Shown here: positions 1 through 8,531 of the stretch, piece after piece | Position numbering within the stretch: the stretch's first letter is position 1 | Layout of the letters: the number at the start of each line of letters is the position of its first letter | Source of the DNA: Caldilineaceae bacterium | GTDB taxonomy: Bacteria; Chloroflexota; Anaerolineae; Caldilineales; Caldilineaceae | Direction of reading: 5' to 3' | Assembly (NCBI GenBank): GCA_022842065.1 | Contig: JALHQH010000048.1 | Span: 1 to 64,000 of the forward strand | DNA length: 64,000 nt | The notes under the pieces: model-generated | The model's input: the letters and a program-made list of their open reading frames with translations, nothing else | Database searches by the model: none | Told to the model about the DNA's origin: nothing | Made by a program: the position numbers and the translations under genes

Positions 1-10
1 CCCCTTGCTA

Positions 11-74
11 ACAGCGAGAAGCCGCCTCAGCGGCTAGGATCGTTTTCTCAGCCGCTGAGGCGGCTTCTCGTTGT
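11..74. repeat. Long perfect hairpin (25-bp stem)
   Basis: Positions 11-35 pair with 50-74 (21 perfect pairs at 15-35/50-70, then one G-T and three more pairs), with a 14-nt loop. The arms themselves contain GCCGC/GCGGC self-complementarity. No T-run follows, so a classical intrinsic terminator is not supported. It may be a REP-like palindromic element or the end of a gene lying left of the window. Confidence 0.7.
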
Positions 75-282
75 CAGGCCGGGATTTGAATCCCGTTGTA
101 AGATAGTGCAACAGTATCATCCTGTCACAGGTATACAAAACAAATCGGTATGATCTCTAATTGCGTGCGCTATCGTACCATAAATTGGCCAAAGAGCTGA
201 AAAGTTGCCCAGCCATTGAGATATAGGGTTGTAGCCATGCTATAATTACAGTTAGCGTTATTGATTAGAAAGGAACACAGGC

Positions 283-684
283 ATGGGCATCCAAGTCACA
301 TTTGAAGTCCCTGAAGCGGTCTTTGCACAGGTGAGCCAAATCGCCGTGTCGACGCAGCGTGCGGTCGATGATGTGCTCAAAGAACTTGTGGTTGATTCAA
401 TGCCACCTATTTACGATGTGGCCCATCAAGTAGATGAGGATGACACAATCGAAGTAGAAGTAGCTGCCTTTGAAGCGATGCACGCAGCATTATGGCAAAA
501 ATATCCAAAGCAGTTTGTGGCAATTCATCAGGGGTTAGTTGTTGACCACGATCAGGATGAGTGGGCATTAATTGAGCGCATCAATCAGCACTATTCCAAG
601 GCAATTGTATTGATTCGCGAGGTAAAATCAGCGCTACCGGGCGAATTCATCTTTCGCTCACCAAGGGTTGAGCGACATCGATGA
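283..684 (+). CDS. RHH-like / DUF5678-like small protein, partner of the aspartic protease
   Basis: 133 residues. The N-terminus (about 1-35) reads like a short beta strand followed by two helices, as in ribbon-helix-helix or VapB-like proteins. The C-terminal half (about 75-133) has the pattern FVAIHQG..VDHD.DE...L followed by AIVLIREV and FIFRSPRVER, which resembles the DUF5678 family often encoded just before retropepsin-like proteases. A purine-rich AAAGGAA sits about 8 nt before the ATG. The stop overlaps the next start as ATGA (681-684), so the two genes are translationally coupled. The biochemical role is unknown; a regulatory or antitoxin-like role is a guess from the architecture. 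Confidence 0.75.
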   Translation: MGIQVTFEVPEAVFAQVSQIAVSTQRAVDDVLKELVVDSMPPIYDVAHQVDEDDTIEVEVAAFEAMHAALWQKYPKQFVAIHQGLVVDHDQDEWALIERINQHYSKAIVLIREVKSALPGEFIFRSPRVERHR

Positions 685-1064
685 TGGTCACTTCGTTTCT
701 CTATGACACCACCTACAACCCAGCTATGCCAGCGGTTAGCATCAGCGTACACTATGGAGAACGGCAGGTTGTCGTTGACGCGCTTGTGGATTCAGGCACA
801 GACGCAACCATGATACCAGTAGATATTCTGAGCGCGCTTGGCGCACGACGGACAGATTTTGGGAAGATGCGCGGGGTAACAGGTGCAGCACGATCGGTTC
901 ACATCTATACCGTAAAGCTCCAAATTGGGAATAACCAAATCCGCACTGTTCATGCGATTGCGGTAGAACCGGGCAAGGAAGCGATATTAGGTCGCGATGT
1001 GCTGAACTATCTTGTGGTTACGCTGGATGGTCCAGCAGGTGTTACAGAAATTAATTATTCGTGA
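681..1064 (+). CDS. Retropepsin-like aspartic protease
   Basis: 127 residues, about the size of a single retroviral-type (clan AA) aspartic protease lobe, which works as a dimer. The catalytic motif is VDSGTDATMIP at about residues 36-46, with Asp in D-S-G-T; a second hydrophobic element AILGRDVLNYL near residues 101-111 matches the ILGRD/ILG-D motif that packs under the active site in this family. It overlaps the upstream gene by 4 bp. Its stop codon (1062-1064) lies at the very edge of the downstream tnpB element, so the last residues may have been set by that insertion. The substrate is unknown; the partner protein is the obvious candidate. Confidence 0.8.
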   Translation: MMVTSFLYDTTYNPAMPAVSISVHYGERQVVVDALVDSGTDATMIPVDILSALGARRTDFGKMRGVTGAARSVHIYTVKLQIGNNQIRTVHAIAVEPGKEAILGRDVLNYLVVTLDGPAGVTEINYS

Positions 1065-2378
1065 TTACTCCCCATGCCTAAAGGCAGGGGGCTTCTACAG
1101 CTTCGTCCGAATAGTCGGCGCTGATGCTCGCTAATCCACGAGCAAGAATATTCAAAGCGGCATTATGATCACGGCTGATCTTTAGGCCACAGTTGGGACA
1201 ATCATGGATACGAACAGACAAGTCTTTAGGAACAATGACACCACAGCCGGCACATTCTTGCGTAGTGCCACGTGGGTTAACCAGTGCGACACCCCTACCA
1301 GCGTTTGCAGCTTTGTAGGTAGTGAACTGCACGAATTTTCCCCAAGCAGCATCCGCAATGCCGCGGCTAATTGTCTTGTTCCCGTTAACTTGCATATCCT
1401 TGATGTCAAGTTTTTCAAAGGCAATGAACTGGTACTCATTCACCAGCTTACGCGATTCCTGATGAGCAAAGTTGTCACGCCGATTCGCAGAACGTTCGTA
1501 GGCGTGACAAAGCGCTTTGACGACCTTGCGCCGTTCGGCGCTACCCTTGGCGAAGCGTTCTTTCTTGCGCTGCAACCGTGCGATGTCGGCGGCATCTTCT
1601 TTCATCCAGCGCTGGCGAGCAATCTTTTGGCCATTGCTAAAATAGGCAAAGGTCGTCAAGCCAAGGTCAATGCCGACCACATTGTGATTCGTGGGCAGCG
1701 GTTGATCTTCCGGGTACCCCTTGGGTGCGCAGGAGAAGCAGGCATAGAAGTTGCCAACCGCGTCACGTTGGATGGTCAAGGTCATGATGTCGGCACAGAT
1801 AGGGCGATGCAGCTTGATCGGCACGTCACCAACCTTGGAGATCCGAAGCTTATCACCGACCAACTTAAAGCCAGATTGGGGGAAGGTAAAGCTGTCGTAC
1901 AACCCTTTGCCCTTAAAGCGAGGATAGCCAGGTTCTTCACCAGCTTTGACACGGCGAAAGAATGCCTTAAATGCCAAGTCTACCCGCTCTTGCACGTTCT
2001 GTAGGACCTGGGAATGAACCTCTTTCAGGACGGGCTTAGCGACTTTCCATTGGGTGAGAAGCGCGGCGGTGTCATACAAACCCAAAGCCTTACCCTCTTG
2101 TTTGTAGGTATTCTTGCGAATCGCCAACGTGTCATTGTAGACCCAGCGGCAAAGTTCAAGCACTCTTTCAAGGCTTGTTCGTTGGGCGCTAGTTGGGAAA
2201 AGGCGGTACTTGTATGTCAATCGCATAGGTGCATTGTACCACAAATTTATGCTAGGAGCAAGTAGCATAAAGTCACAATGTCCAGACGGAGTACCGTCTG
2301 CGCCCCTACATCCCCATAGGCCACGCAAGAGTACTCACGCCGCGTGTTAAAACCAGGGGTCTTACGGGCGTTTTAGAT
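1061..2378 (-). mobile_element. IS605-family-type element with tnpB only
   Basis: The minus-strand tnpB is flanked by ends typical of IS200/IS605 elements. At 1070-1090 there is a hairpin (CCCC-A-TGCC, loop TAAA, GGCA-GGGG) that contains the tnpB stop codon and is followed on the minus strand by GAGTAATCAC. At about 2340-2378 the other end, read on the minus strand, begins TATCTAAAACGCCCGTAAGA and contains a small CACGC/GCGTG hairpin. There are no terminal inverted repeats or target duplications, as expected for this family, and no tnpA, so the element could only move with help in trans. Exact ends are estimates. Confidence 0.65.
1078..2226 (-). CDS. tnpB: TnpB, RNA-guided endonuclease of an IS605-type element
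   Basis: 382 residues from the ATG at 2226, which gives the usual N-terminus MRLTYKYRLFPT; a longer in-frame TTG start (2328) would add unrelated sequence and is not used. All RuvC-like catalytic motifs are visible: GIDLGL (Asp), FEKLDI (Glu) and RDHNAALNIL (Asp). The four-Cys zinc ribbon CAGC...CPNC precedes the last motif. The protein is full length with no frameshift, so it is probably active. TnpB proteins cut DNA guided by an omega-RNA made from the 3' end of the gene and the element end; here the stop lies inside the terminal hairpin as expected. No tnpA lies nearby. Confidence 0.93.
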   Translation of the reverse strand: MRLTYKYRLFPTSAQRTSLERVLELCRWVYNDTLAIRKNTYKQEGKALGLYDTAALLTQWKVAKPVLKEVHSQVLQNVQERVDLAFKAFFRRVKAGEEPGYPRFKGKGLYDSFTFPQSGFKLVGDKLRISKVGDVPIKLHRPICADIMTLTIQRDAVGNFYACFSCAPKGYPEDQPLPTNHNVVGIDLGLTTFAYFSNGQKIARQRWMKEDAADIARLQRKKERFAKGSAERRKVVKALCHAYERSANRRDNFAHQESRKLVNEYQFIAFEKLDIKDMQVNGNKTISRGIADAAWGKFVQFTTYKAANAGRGVALVNPRGTTQECAGCGVIVPKDLSVRIHDCPNCGLKISRDHNAALNILARGLASISADYSDEAVEAPCL

Positions 2379-2394
2379 AAGAATAGAGGGATTT

Positions 2395-3474
2395 ATGCCA
2401 CGCCCACGGCTGCGCGATCTTGGCATTATGATTGGTGAGTTACCCCCCGGTCCACAGAATGCGATTACGGATGTCCCCGGCATTCGCGTTGGTCACACTA
2501 CGTTGATCTACGATGAACCGCGCATTGCACGCACGGGTGTCACGGTGGTGGTGCCGCGCGACGGTGATATCTACCAGAATCAATGTTACGCGGCCTATCA
2601 CTCTTTTAACGGCAACGGCGAGTTGACCGGCGTCCATTGGCTGGCCGAGGCGGGCATGTTAGGCACCGCCGTGGCGATTACGAATACCCATCAAGTTGGT
2701 GTGGTGCGCGATGCGCTGGTCGAACACGAAACGCGCACCCACCCCGACAGCGCCTGGCTCTTGCCGGTGGTCGCCGAGACCTATGATGGCTGGCTCAACG
2801 ATATTAACGCTTTCCATCTGACCAAAGAAGATCTCTTTGCCGCATTGGCCAATGCGAAGAGCGGACCAGTGGCCGAAGGTTGCGTCGGCGGTGGGACGGG
2901 GATGATCTGTCATGGCTTCAAGGGCGGCATCGGCACGTCATCGCGCCAGGTGAAGATTGGGACAAATGGCTACACCGTTGGGGTGCTGGTACAGGCGAAT
3001 TACGGCGGGCGGGAAGATCTGCGCGTTGATGGCATCCCGATGGGTCGCCTGATCGACCGCAAGCGGACGCCCACCCCACGCGATGAGCCACAGAAGGATG
3101 GATCGATCATCATTATCGTCGCCACTGACGCTCCCTTGCTGCCCTTTCAGTGTAAACGACTGGCGCAGCGGGCAACCGTTGGGCTGGCACGGGTGGGTGG
3201 GTATGGCCACAACAGCAGCGGCGACATCTTTCTTGCCTTTGCCACCGGCAACGATCTGCGCGCCAACCACGGTGCGCCGCTCAATGTGCAAATGCTGCCC
3301 AACGAACAGATCGACCCACTTTTCCACGCCACCGCCGAAGCGACCGAAGAAGCAATCCTCAACGCGCTCTGTGCGGCCGAGACGATGACCGGTTTTCAAG
3401 GACATACGGTCTATGCGCTGCCGGTGGAGGAAGTACAAGAGATTTGGCAGCGCTTTTATGGACCAGTACAATAA
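2395..3474 (+). CDS. P1 family (S58, DmpA-like) aminopeptidase
   Basis: 359 residues, full length for the DmpA/BapA family of self-processing N-terminal nucleophile hydrolases, which release N-terminal amino acids, often D- or beta-residues. The beginning ITDVPGIRVGHTT is the family signature, and GGGTGMICHGFKGGIGTSSR lies at about 165-184. The predicted self-cleavage is between Gly236 and Ser237 in DGSIIIIVATDAPL, with Ser237 becoming the nucleophile of the small subunit. No signal peptide is seen, so it should be cytoplasmic. A GAGGG stretch lies about 6 nt before the ATG. The gene starts just beyond the end of the tnpB element and probably has its own promoter. Confidence 0.9.
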   Translation: MPRPRLRDLGIMIGELPPGPQNAITDVPGIRVGHTTLIYDEPRIARTGVTVVVPRDGDIYQNQCYAAYHSFNGNGELTGVHWLAEAGMLGTAVAITNTHQVGVVRDALVEHETRTHPDSAWLLPVVAETYDGWLNDINAFHLTKEDLFAALANAKSGPVAEGCVGGGTGMICHGFKGGIGTSSRQVKIGTNGYTVGVLVQANYGGREDLRVDGIPMGRLIDRKRTPTPRDEPQKDGSIIIIVATDAPLLPFQCKRLAQRATVGLARVGGYGHNSSGDIFLAFATGNDLRANHGAPLNVQMLPNEQIDPLFHATAEATEEAILNALCAAETMTGFQGHTVYALPVEEVQEIWQRFYGPVQ

Positions 3475-3496
3475 GGTACTCGTGTTATAAAGCAGA

Positions 3497-3622
3497 CGCT
3501 GTCAGCAGATTTTGAGAACGGATTTAGCTGATGGCCTGGGCAGAATCCGTTCTTACATAGCTGGTAGAACGGATTTGCAAAAGAGAAATTCGTTTAATCC
3601 GTTCTCAAAATCCGTTGACAGT
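3497..3622. repeat. Cluster of AACGGATT / AATCCGTT inverted motifs
   Basis: In the 184-bp gap before purB, TTTTGAGAACGGATT (about 3510) and its inverse AATCCGTTCTCAAAA (about 3597) form the outer arms of an imperfect inverted repeat. Two further inverse copies, AGAATCCGTTCT and AGAACGGATTTG, lie between. The whole could fold into a cruciform or serve as a multi-site operator. No T-run follows. Confidence 0.6.
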
Positions 3623-3658
3623 GTATTTCAGCATCCAACATAAGCAAGAACCCAACCT

Positions 3659-5068
3659 ATGACCACCTTTGACCACGAAACCTATCTCTCCCCCCTCACC
3701 TGGCGTTATGGCAGCGAGGCGATGCGTACGATCTGGAGTGAAGCGCAGAAACGGCGGTTGTTGCGCCGCTTTTGGGTGGCACTAGCCGATGCCCAAGCGG
3801 AAGTCGGCCTGGTTACCCCGGCGCAGGTGGCTGAATTACGCGCCCACCAGGATACCATCGATATTGCCCGTGCCGAAGAAATTGAACGGGAGATTCGCCA
3901 CGATCTGATGGCGGAGATCAAAACCTATGCTGAGCAGTGCCCCAATGCCGGGGCGATCATCCACCTGGGGGCAACCTCGATGGATGTGCTCGACAATGTG
4001 GATGCTTTACGCCTGCGCGGGGCTTTACAGCTGATTATCACCAATCTGCAGAAGTTGCTCTCGACCTTGGCTACACGAATTGAGGAGCACGCCCACACCC
4101 CAGCCATTGCCTTTACCCACATCCAACCCGCCGAGCCGACGACCGTTGGCTACCGGTTGGCCCAATACGGGCAAGATCTGCTGATGGATCTGGCCGAATT
4201 GCAGCGGGCGCATGCTGGCATTCGTGGCAAAGGGCTGAAGGGTGCGGTCGGCACCAGTGCCAGCTACACGCAACTGCTGGCCGACAAAGGCTGGAGTGCC
4301 CGCCAACTGGAAGAGCGGGTGATGGCAAAGCTTGATCTCACCGCCTTTGAAGCTGCCACGCAGACCTATCCGCGCAAGCAAGATCTGCTGGTAATGAACG
4401 CGCTGGCCGGGCTAGGGGCCAGTCTACACAAGTTTGCCTTTGACCTGCGCATTCTGCAAAGCCCGCCCATCGGCGAGTGGAGCGAACCCTTTGGCGCCAA
4501 ACAAGTCGGGTCGAGCGCGATGCCTTTTAAGCGTAACCCGATTACCGCCGAAAATATTGATAGTCTGGCCCGGCAAGTCGCCGCCCTGCCCCGGATCGCC
4601 TGGGACAACGCCGCGCTTAGTTTGCTCGAACGCACACTGGACGATTCGGCCAATCGCCGCGTTTTCCTGCCCGAAGCCTTTTTGTTGACCGACGAAATTG
4701 TGCGTCGTGCCCAAGGGCTGGTCGCTGGTTTACAAGTTTGGCCAGGGCCAACGCAGCGCAATTTACGTGCCTACGGGCTCTTTGCCGCCACCGAACGGGT
4801 CATGATGGCCGCAGTGAATGGGGGTGGCGACCGACAGTTACTACACGAAGCAATCCGTGAACACAGTCTCACCGCCTGGGCCGCCTTGCAAGATGGGCAA
4901 CCCAATCCATTGGCAGAATTGCTCGCCGCCGATCCGCGGATTACCGATTACCTGCCCCCGGCTACCGTCATGGATCTGCTCGATGCCACCGACCATGTGG
5001 GCGATGCAGCTGAGCGGGCCTTACGGATTGTGGCCACTATCCACACCCATCAACCGGTAGCGGAGTGA
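3659..5068 (+). CDS. purB: Adenylosuccinate lyase
   Basis: 469 residues of the fumarase/aspartase superfamily. It would split adenylosuccinate and SAICAR in purine synthesis, releasing fumarate. Three superfamily regions are visible: HLGATSMDVLDN (C1, about 102-113), HTPAIAFTHIQPAEPTTVG (C2, with the catalytic His region) and the mobile signature loop GSSAMPFKRNPITAE (about 283-297) with its catalytic Ser. The SAMPFKRNP form and the length favour PurB over fumarase or argininosuccinate lyase. The stop overlaps the ribosome binding site of the next gene, so the two form an operon. The gap upstream carries inverted AACGGATT motifs that may regulate it. Confidence 0.88.
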   Translation: MTTFDHETYLSPLTWRYGSEAMRTIWSEAQKRRLLRRFWVALADAQAEVGLVTPAQVAELRAHQDTIDIARAEEIEREIRHDLMAEIKTYAEQCPNAGAIIHLGATSMDVLDNVDALRLRGALQLIITNLQKLLSTLATRIEEHAHTPAIAFTHIQPAEPTTVGYRLAQYGQDLLMDLAELQRAHAGIRGKGLKGAVGTSASYTQLLADKGWSARQLEERVMAKLDLTAFEAATQTYPRKQDLLVMNALAGLGASLHKFAFDLRILQSPPIGEWSEPFGAKQVGSSAMPFKRNPITAENIDSLARQVAALPRIAWDNAALSLLERTLDDSANRRVFLPEAFLLTDEIVRRAQGLVAGLQVWPGPTQRNLRAYGLFAATERVMMAAVNGGGDRQLLHEAIREHSLTAWAALQDGQPNPLAELLAADPRITDYLPPATVMDLLDATDHVGDAAERALRIVATIHTHQPVAE

Positions 5069-5070
5069 CC

Positions 5071-6258
5071 ATGCGCACGAGTTATGACACGATTGTGCTC
5101 GGCTGTGGCGGGATTGGCAGCGCGGCCCTCTATTGGTTAGCACGCCGCCTGGGCAATAACGTGTTAGGGATCGAGCAATTCAAGCTCTTTCATCACAATG
5201 GCGCGTCACAGGACTATTCACGCATTATTCGCCATTATTACCATAAGGATTGTTACGCGCAGTTGACACCGCACACTTATGCCGCCTGGGAGAGAGTGCA
5301 GCAGGAATCGGGGGTGCAGGTGGTGACCAAGACTGGTGGCGTTGTGATTGCCGAGCTTGATAGCCCGCAACAGGCGACAGTTGAACGTTATGCCGCCTCG
5401 CTCGACCCACTTAATGTGTCCTACGAGTGGCTGGATAACGATGAACTAGCCTATCGTTTTGGCCAATTTCGGCCGCAACAGCCGGTCAAGGTTTGTTACC
5501 AGAAGGACACGGGGATTGCCGACCCGTCGAGGGGCAATGCAGCCCATATTGGGTTGGCGCGTAGCTACGGCGCAACGATTCTCGAAGATTGTAGTGTGCG
5601 CAGTGTACAGGCGGCGCGCGGGGTGAATGATGGGGGCGTACGCATTGTCACCGCACAGGGGGCCTTTACCTGTCGGCGGCTGGTGGTGGCCGCCGGGGCT
5701 TGGACAAACACAGCGCTGACCGCCACCGGTTTCCAGATCCCGCTGCGGGTGAGCCAGGAGCAGGTGAGCTATTTTGCCACGCCACACCTGAAAGAGTTTG
5801 CGATTGGCAATTTCCCCGTTTTTCAGTGGAAGACGGATTTCAGCTACTATGGCTTTCCGATCTATGGCGAGGTGGCTACCAAAGCCGCGATTGATGACAG
5901 CGGGGCCAAAGTAACCGCGACCACCCGCAATTTTACCCCGGATCGTGGACGGGAAGCGCAATTAGAAACGTGGCTAAGCAGCCATATCCCGCACTTTATT
6001 GGTCCCAAGCTCTACACGAAAACTTGTCTTTATACCATGCCGCCGGATCGCGATTTTGTCCTCGACAATCTGCCCGAACACCCGGACATTTTTGTCGCAA
6101 TTGGGGCTGGCCATGCCTATAAGTTCGCCAGTTTTCTGGGGCAGGTGCTCAGCGAGTTGGCGCTTGATGGGGAGACAGCGCACGACATCAGTCATTTTAC
6201 AACGCGCCGACCAGCAATCACAGAACCAGCAGGCAGTGGGGTCTATCAATATCGCTAA
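5071..6258 (+). CDS. Monomeric sarcosine oxidase-like FAD amine oxidase
   Basis: 395 residues from the ATG at 5071, which has GGAG five bases upstream; a GTG at 5065 is the alternative. The N-terminal dinucleotide fold is VLGCGGIGSAALYWLARR (about 9-26), followed by a Glu (IEQF) for the FAD ribose. Cys319 in TKTCLYT sits where monomeric sarcosine oxidase and N-methyltryptophan oxidase bind FAD covalently. The C-terminal VAIGAGHAYKFASFLG closes the FAD site. It should oxidise a secondary N-methyl amine such as sarcosine or an N-methyl amino acid, giving H2O2 and formaldehyde; the exact substrate cannot be read. It overlaps with, and is probably cotranscribed with, purB. Confidence 0.82.
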   Translation: MRTSYDTIVLGCGGIGSAALYWLARRLGNNVLGIEQFKLFHHNGASQDYSRIIRHYYHKDCYAQLTPHTYAAWERVQQESGVQVVTKTGGVVIAELDSPQQATVERYAASLDPLNVSYEWLDNDELAYRFGQFRPQQPVKVCYQKDTGIADPSRGNAAHIGLARSYGATILEDCSVRSVQAARGVNDGGVRIVTAQGAFTCRRLVVAAGAWTNTALTATGFQIPLRVSQEQVSYFATPHLKEFAIGNFPVFQWKTDFSYYGFPIYGEVATKAAIDDSGAKVTATTRNFTPDRGREAQLETWLSSHIPHFIGPKLYTKTCLYTMPPDRDFVLDNLPEHPDIFVAIGAGHAYKFASFLGQVLSELALDGETAHDISHFTTRRPAITEPAGSGVYQYR

Positions 6259-6287
6259 CCATTACAGCCAAAGAGGAAGTAGCGGGG

Positions 6288-7037
6288 ATGACAGAACAGA
6301 TTAATTACAATGTGATTGCACCGGTTTATGCACAGACCCGCACCGCCGCGCCCCATGTCATCGCGGTGCTGGAAGCACAGATTGCAAAACTACCCTCTGG
6401 CGCAACCATCGTTGAGTTGGGTTGTGGCACGGGCAATCATATTCGTGCCTTGGCAGCAATGCGGCCTGATTATTGCTATCTTGGGTTTGATCAATCGACC
6501 GAAATGTTAAAGGTCGCAACCTCCCTTGCACCAACAATCACCTTTTTGCAGGGGGATGCGCAGGTGCGGTGGCCGCTGGCCGACCAAAGTGCCCATCTGG
6601 TTTTTAATGTCGATGTCATCCACTATATCAAGGATCTGCCCACCTTCTTTGGGGAGGCGCAGCGGGTCTTACAACCAGACGGGGCACTCCTCATCGTCAC
6701 CGATTCGGCAGCGGATCTGCGTAACCGCAGCTTGACCGTTTTCTTTCCAGAAATTTTGGCCCACGAATTGGCCCGTTATCCACAGGAAGCGACGCTTTAT
6801 GCGGCGGCACTGGCCCTTGGATTACACGCGGCACCGGCAATCCAGGTCGAACGCTTAAGCCCCATCAGCACAGCGGATATCGACAAGCTGGCGGCCAAAT
6901 CTTCGTCAGCGCTGCGCTTGATCAGCGACGAAGCCCATCAACGCGGCCTGGCACGAGTGCGTGCGGCGCAAGCTAATGGCGAAAGCTGGCGCTCGCTTTA
7001 TACCATCCATCATTTTTATCACAAAGCTAGCGATTGA
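6288..7037 (+). CDS. Class I SAM-dependent methyltransferase
   Basis: 249 residues with a Rossmann-type methyltransferase fold. Motif I is IVELGCGTGNHIRAL (about residues 40-54), followed by LGFDQSTEMLKVA (acidic residue binding the SAM ribose), FLQGDAQ and a post-motif region HLVFNVDVIHYIKDL like that of ubiquinone/menaquinone or trans-aconitate methyltransferases. AGAGGAAG lies about 11 nt before the ATG. It follows the sarcosine-oxidase-like gene by 29 bp on the same strand, so the two may be cotranscribed. A small-molecule acceptor is likely but cannot be named. Confidence 0.82.
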   Translation: MTEQINYNVIAPVYAQTRTAAPHVIAVLEAQIAKLPSGATIVELGCGTGNHIRALAAMRPDYCYLGFDQSTEMLKVATSLAPTITFLQGDAQVRWPLADQSAHLVFNVDVIHYIKDLPTFFGEAQRVLQPDGALLIVTDSAADLRNRSLTVFFPEILAHELARYPQEATLYAAALALGLHAAPAIQVERLSPISTADIDKLAAKSSSALRLISDEAHQRGLARVRAAQANGESWRSLYTIHHFYHKASD

Positions 7038-7125
7038 GTACAGCCCCCTTATTGTTACAAGACGAAGCAGATGACGCGATTCCGACGCGATTTCAACATA
7101 CCCACGAATTGTTTGATGATCAATT

Positions 7126-8487
7126 ATGACCCCAGCTGATAGCCCACAACCCAACGATACCGCCACACACACAAATGGCAATGGCGAGCCACCGTCGCTC
7201 ACCCTGCTGCTGCGTATGACTTTTGAAAAGTGGTATGCGGATAACATGCCGCGGCATGCCGCCGCGTTGGCCTTTTATACCCTGTTTGCCGTCGCGCCGC
7301 TGTTACTTCTTTCCGTGGCGATTATGGGGGCAATTTTTGGGCGCACCACGGCAGAAATCCAGCTAAAATTACTGGTCGAACAATTCGTTCACCGGAGTGA
7401 TGCCGCGGCGCTGGCGCAAACCGTGGTGGAAAATGCCCTACCCGGCTCCACCCACTGGCTGATTACGATTGGGTTGGTGATTGCGCTGCTCTATGGGGCG
7501 AGTAATGTCTTTGGTGAGTTACAGATTGTGCTCAATATTATCTGGGGTATCTATCAACCGCCCGACAACCTCCGTCGCCTGATCTGGGAACGGGCCGTTG
7601 CCATTCTCATGGTGATCCTGAGTGGGCTGCTCATCTTCCTCGCACTCGTTGTCAACTTCTGGTTTGCCACGGTCAGTGATTGGGTAAATGACGGTTTTGG
7701 CCGCAATCCCCGTTATGAACAGGTGACTTATTTTCTGTTGTTCTTTGTTTTGATCGCGTTGGTCTTTGCCATTATCTATAAATTTGTCCCCTATGTGAAG
7801 ATTGCGTGGCATGATGTGCTGATCGGGGCCGTAGCCACCGCTTTTTTGGTCTCCGTGGCCCGCTTGCTCATTACCTGGTATCTCTCTTACAGTCGCTTCG
7901 GCTCGATCTTTGGTGCCGCCGGCTCGTTGGTCATCCTGCTACTCTGGGTTTACTATTCGGCCCAGATCTTTTTTCTGGGGGCCGAGTTTACCCATATTTA
8001 TAGCCGGACCTATGGCGCACGCCGGCGGGGCGAGCTGATCATGCCAAGCAGAGCAAAAGTGCAGTCGACGGCGGCTAACGCCCAAAGCGAAAATGAGCAG
8101 AACGCAGAGCCGCTGCCCGTCACCGTGATCAAAGCCGGCGACGCACCGGTGCAGGCCCCCTTTGCCTTTGATGTGCTCAACCTGGAACCCGTTGACAACA
8201 CATGGCGCGGCCGTTGGCGGGTGCGCCGGCAACGGCTATGGCAACCTATCAAGCGGGTGCGCCGCTTTCTGGCGACGGTACGCCGGCGCGGCTGGCAACT
8301 GCTCATGATCCCGGTCCAGATCATCCGGCCCATTCGCGAAATTGTGATGGCCGTTGGCATTATCGGCACCCTGTCGGTGGCCGCGCTCTTTGGGATCCCC
8401 TGGCGTAAACGGCGGATTACCAAAGGAGAAGCAGCGCCCATCGCCACAGATGCCGCGCCTGAACCACCACCCCAGCAGCCTGAATAA
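7126..8487 (+). CDS. YihY/BrkB-family inner membrane protein
   Basis: 453 residues. The family core spans about residues 25-300: the opening motif MPRHAAALAFYTLFAVAPLL is the classic YihY signature, followed by about six hydrophobic segments and the C-terminal FGAAGSLVILLLWVYYSAQIFFLGAEFTHIYS. Residues about 310-453 form an extra tail not typical of the family: an Ala/Gln-rich linker, a strongly basic stretch (RWRVRRQRLW and similar) and one more hydrophobic segment near residues 410-425. Members are poorly understood; older names (RNase BN, virulence factor BrkB) are not reliable. No clear ribosome binding site is seen. It is probably a membrane-integrity or transport-related protein. Confidence 0.85.
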   Translation: MTPADSPQPNDTATHTNGNGEPPSLTLLLRMTFEKWYADNMPRHAAALAFYTLFAVAPLLLLSVAIMGAIFGRTTAEIQLKLLVEQFVHRSDAAALAQTVVENALPGSTHWLITIGLVIALLYGASNVFGELQIVLNIIWGIYQPPDNLRRLIWERAVAILMVILSGLLIFLALVVNFWFATVSDWVNDGFGRNPRYEQVTYFLLFFVLIALVFAIIYKFVPYVKIAWHDVLIGAVATAFLVSVARLLITWYLSYSRFGSIFGAAGSLVILLLWVYYSAQIFFLGAEFTHIYSRTYGARRRGELIMPSRAKVQSTAANAQSENEQNAEPLPVTVIKAGDAPVQAPFAFDVLNLEPVDNTWRGRWRVRRQRLWQPIKRVRRFLATVRRRGWQLLMIPVQIIRPIREIVMAVGIIGTLSVAALFGIPWRKRRITKGEAAPIATDAAPEPPPQQPE

Positions 8488-8531
8488 AGGGCTGTCGCAA
8501 AAACCATCTACCATAACGTAAGGAGCCAACC

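Noticed and set aside
79..94. CGGGATTTGAATCCCG looks like a tRNA T-arm
   Set aside because: The loop lacks the invariant C of TTC, and no acceptor, D or anticodon arm lies at the right distance.
1204..2004. 266-codon plus-strand open frame opposite tnpB
   Set aside because: It is the antisense of a clearly conserved tnpB and has no recognisable motif.
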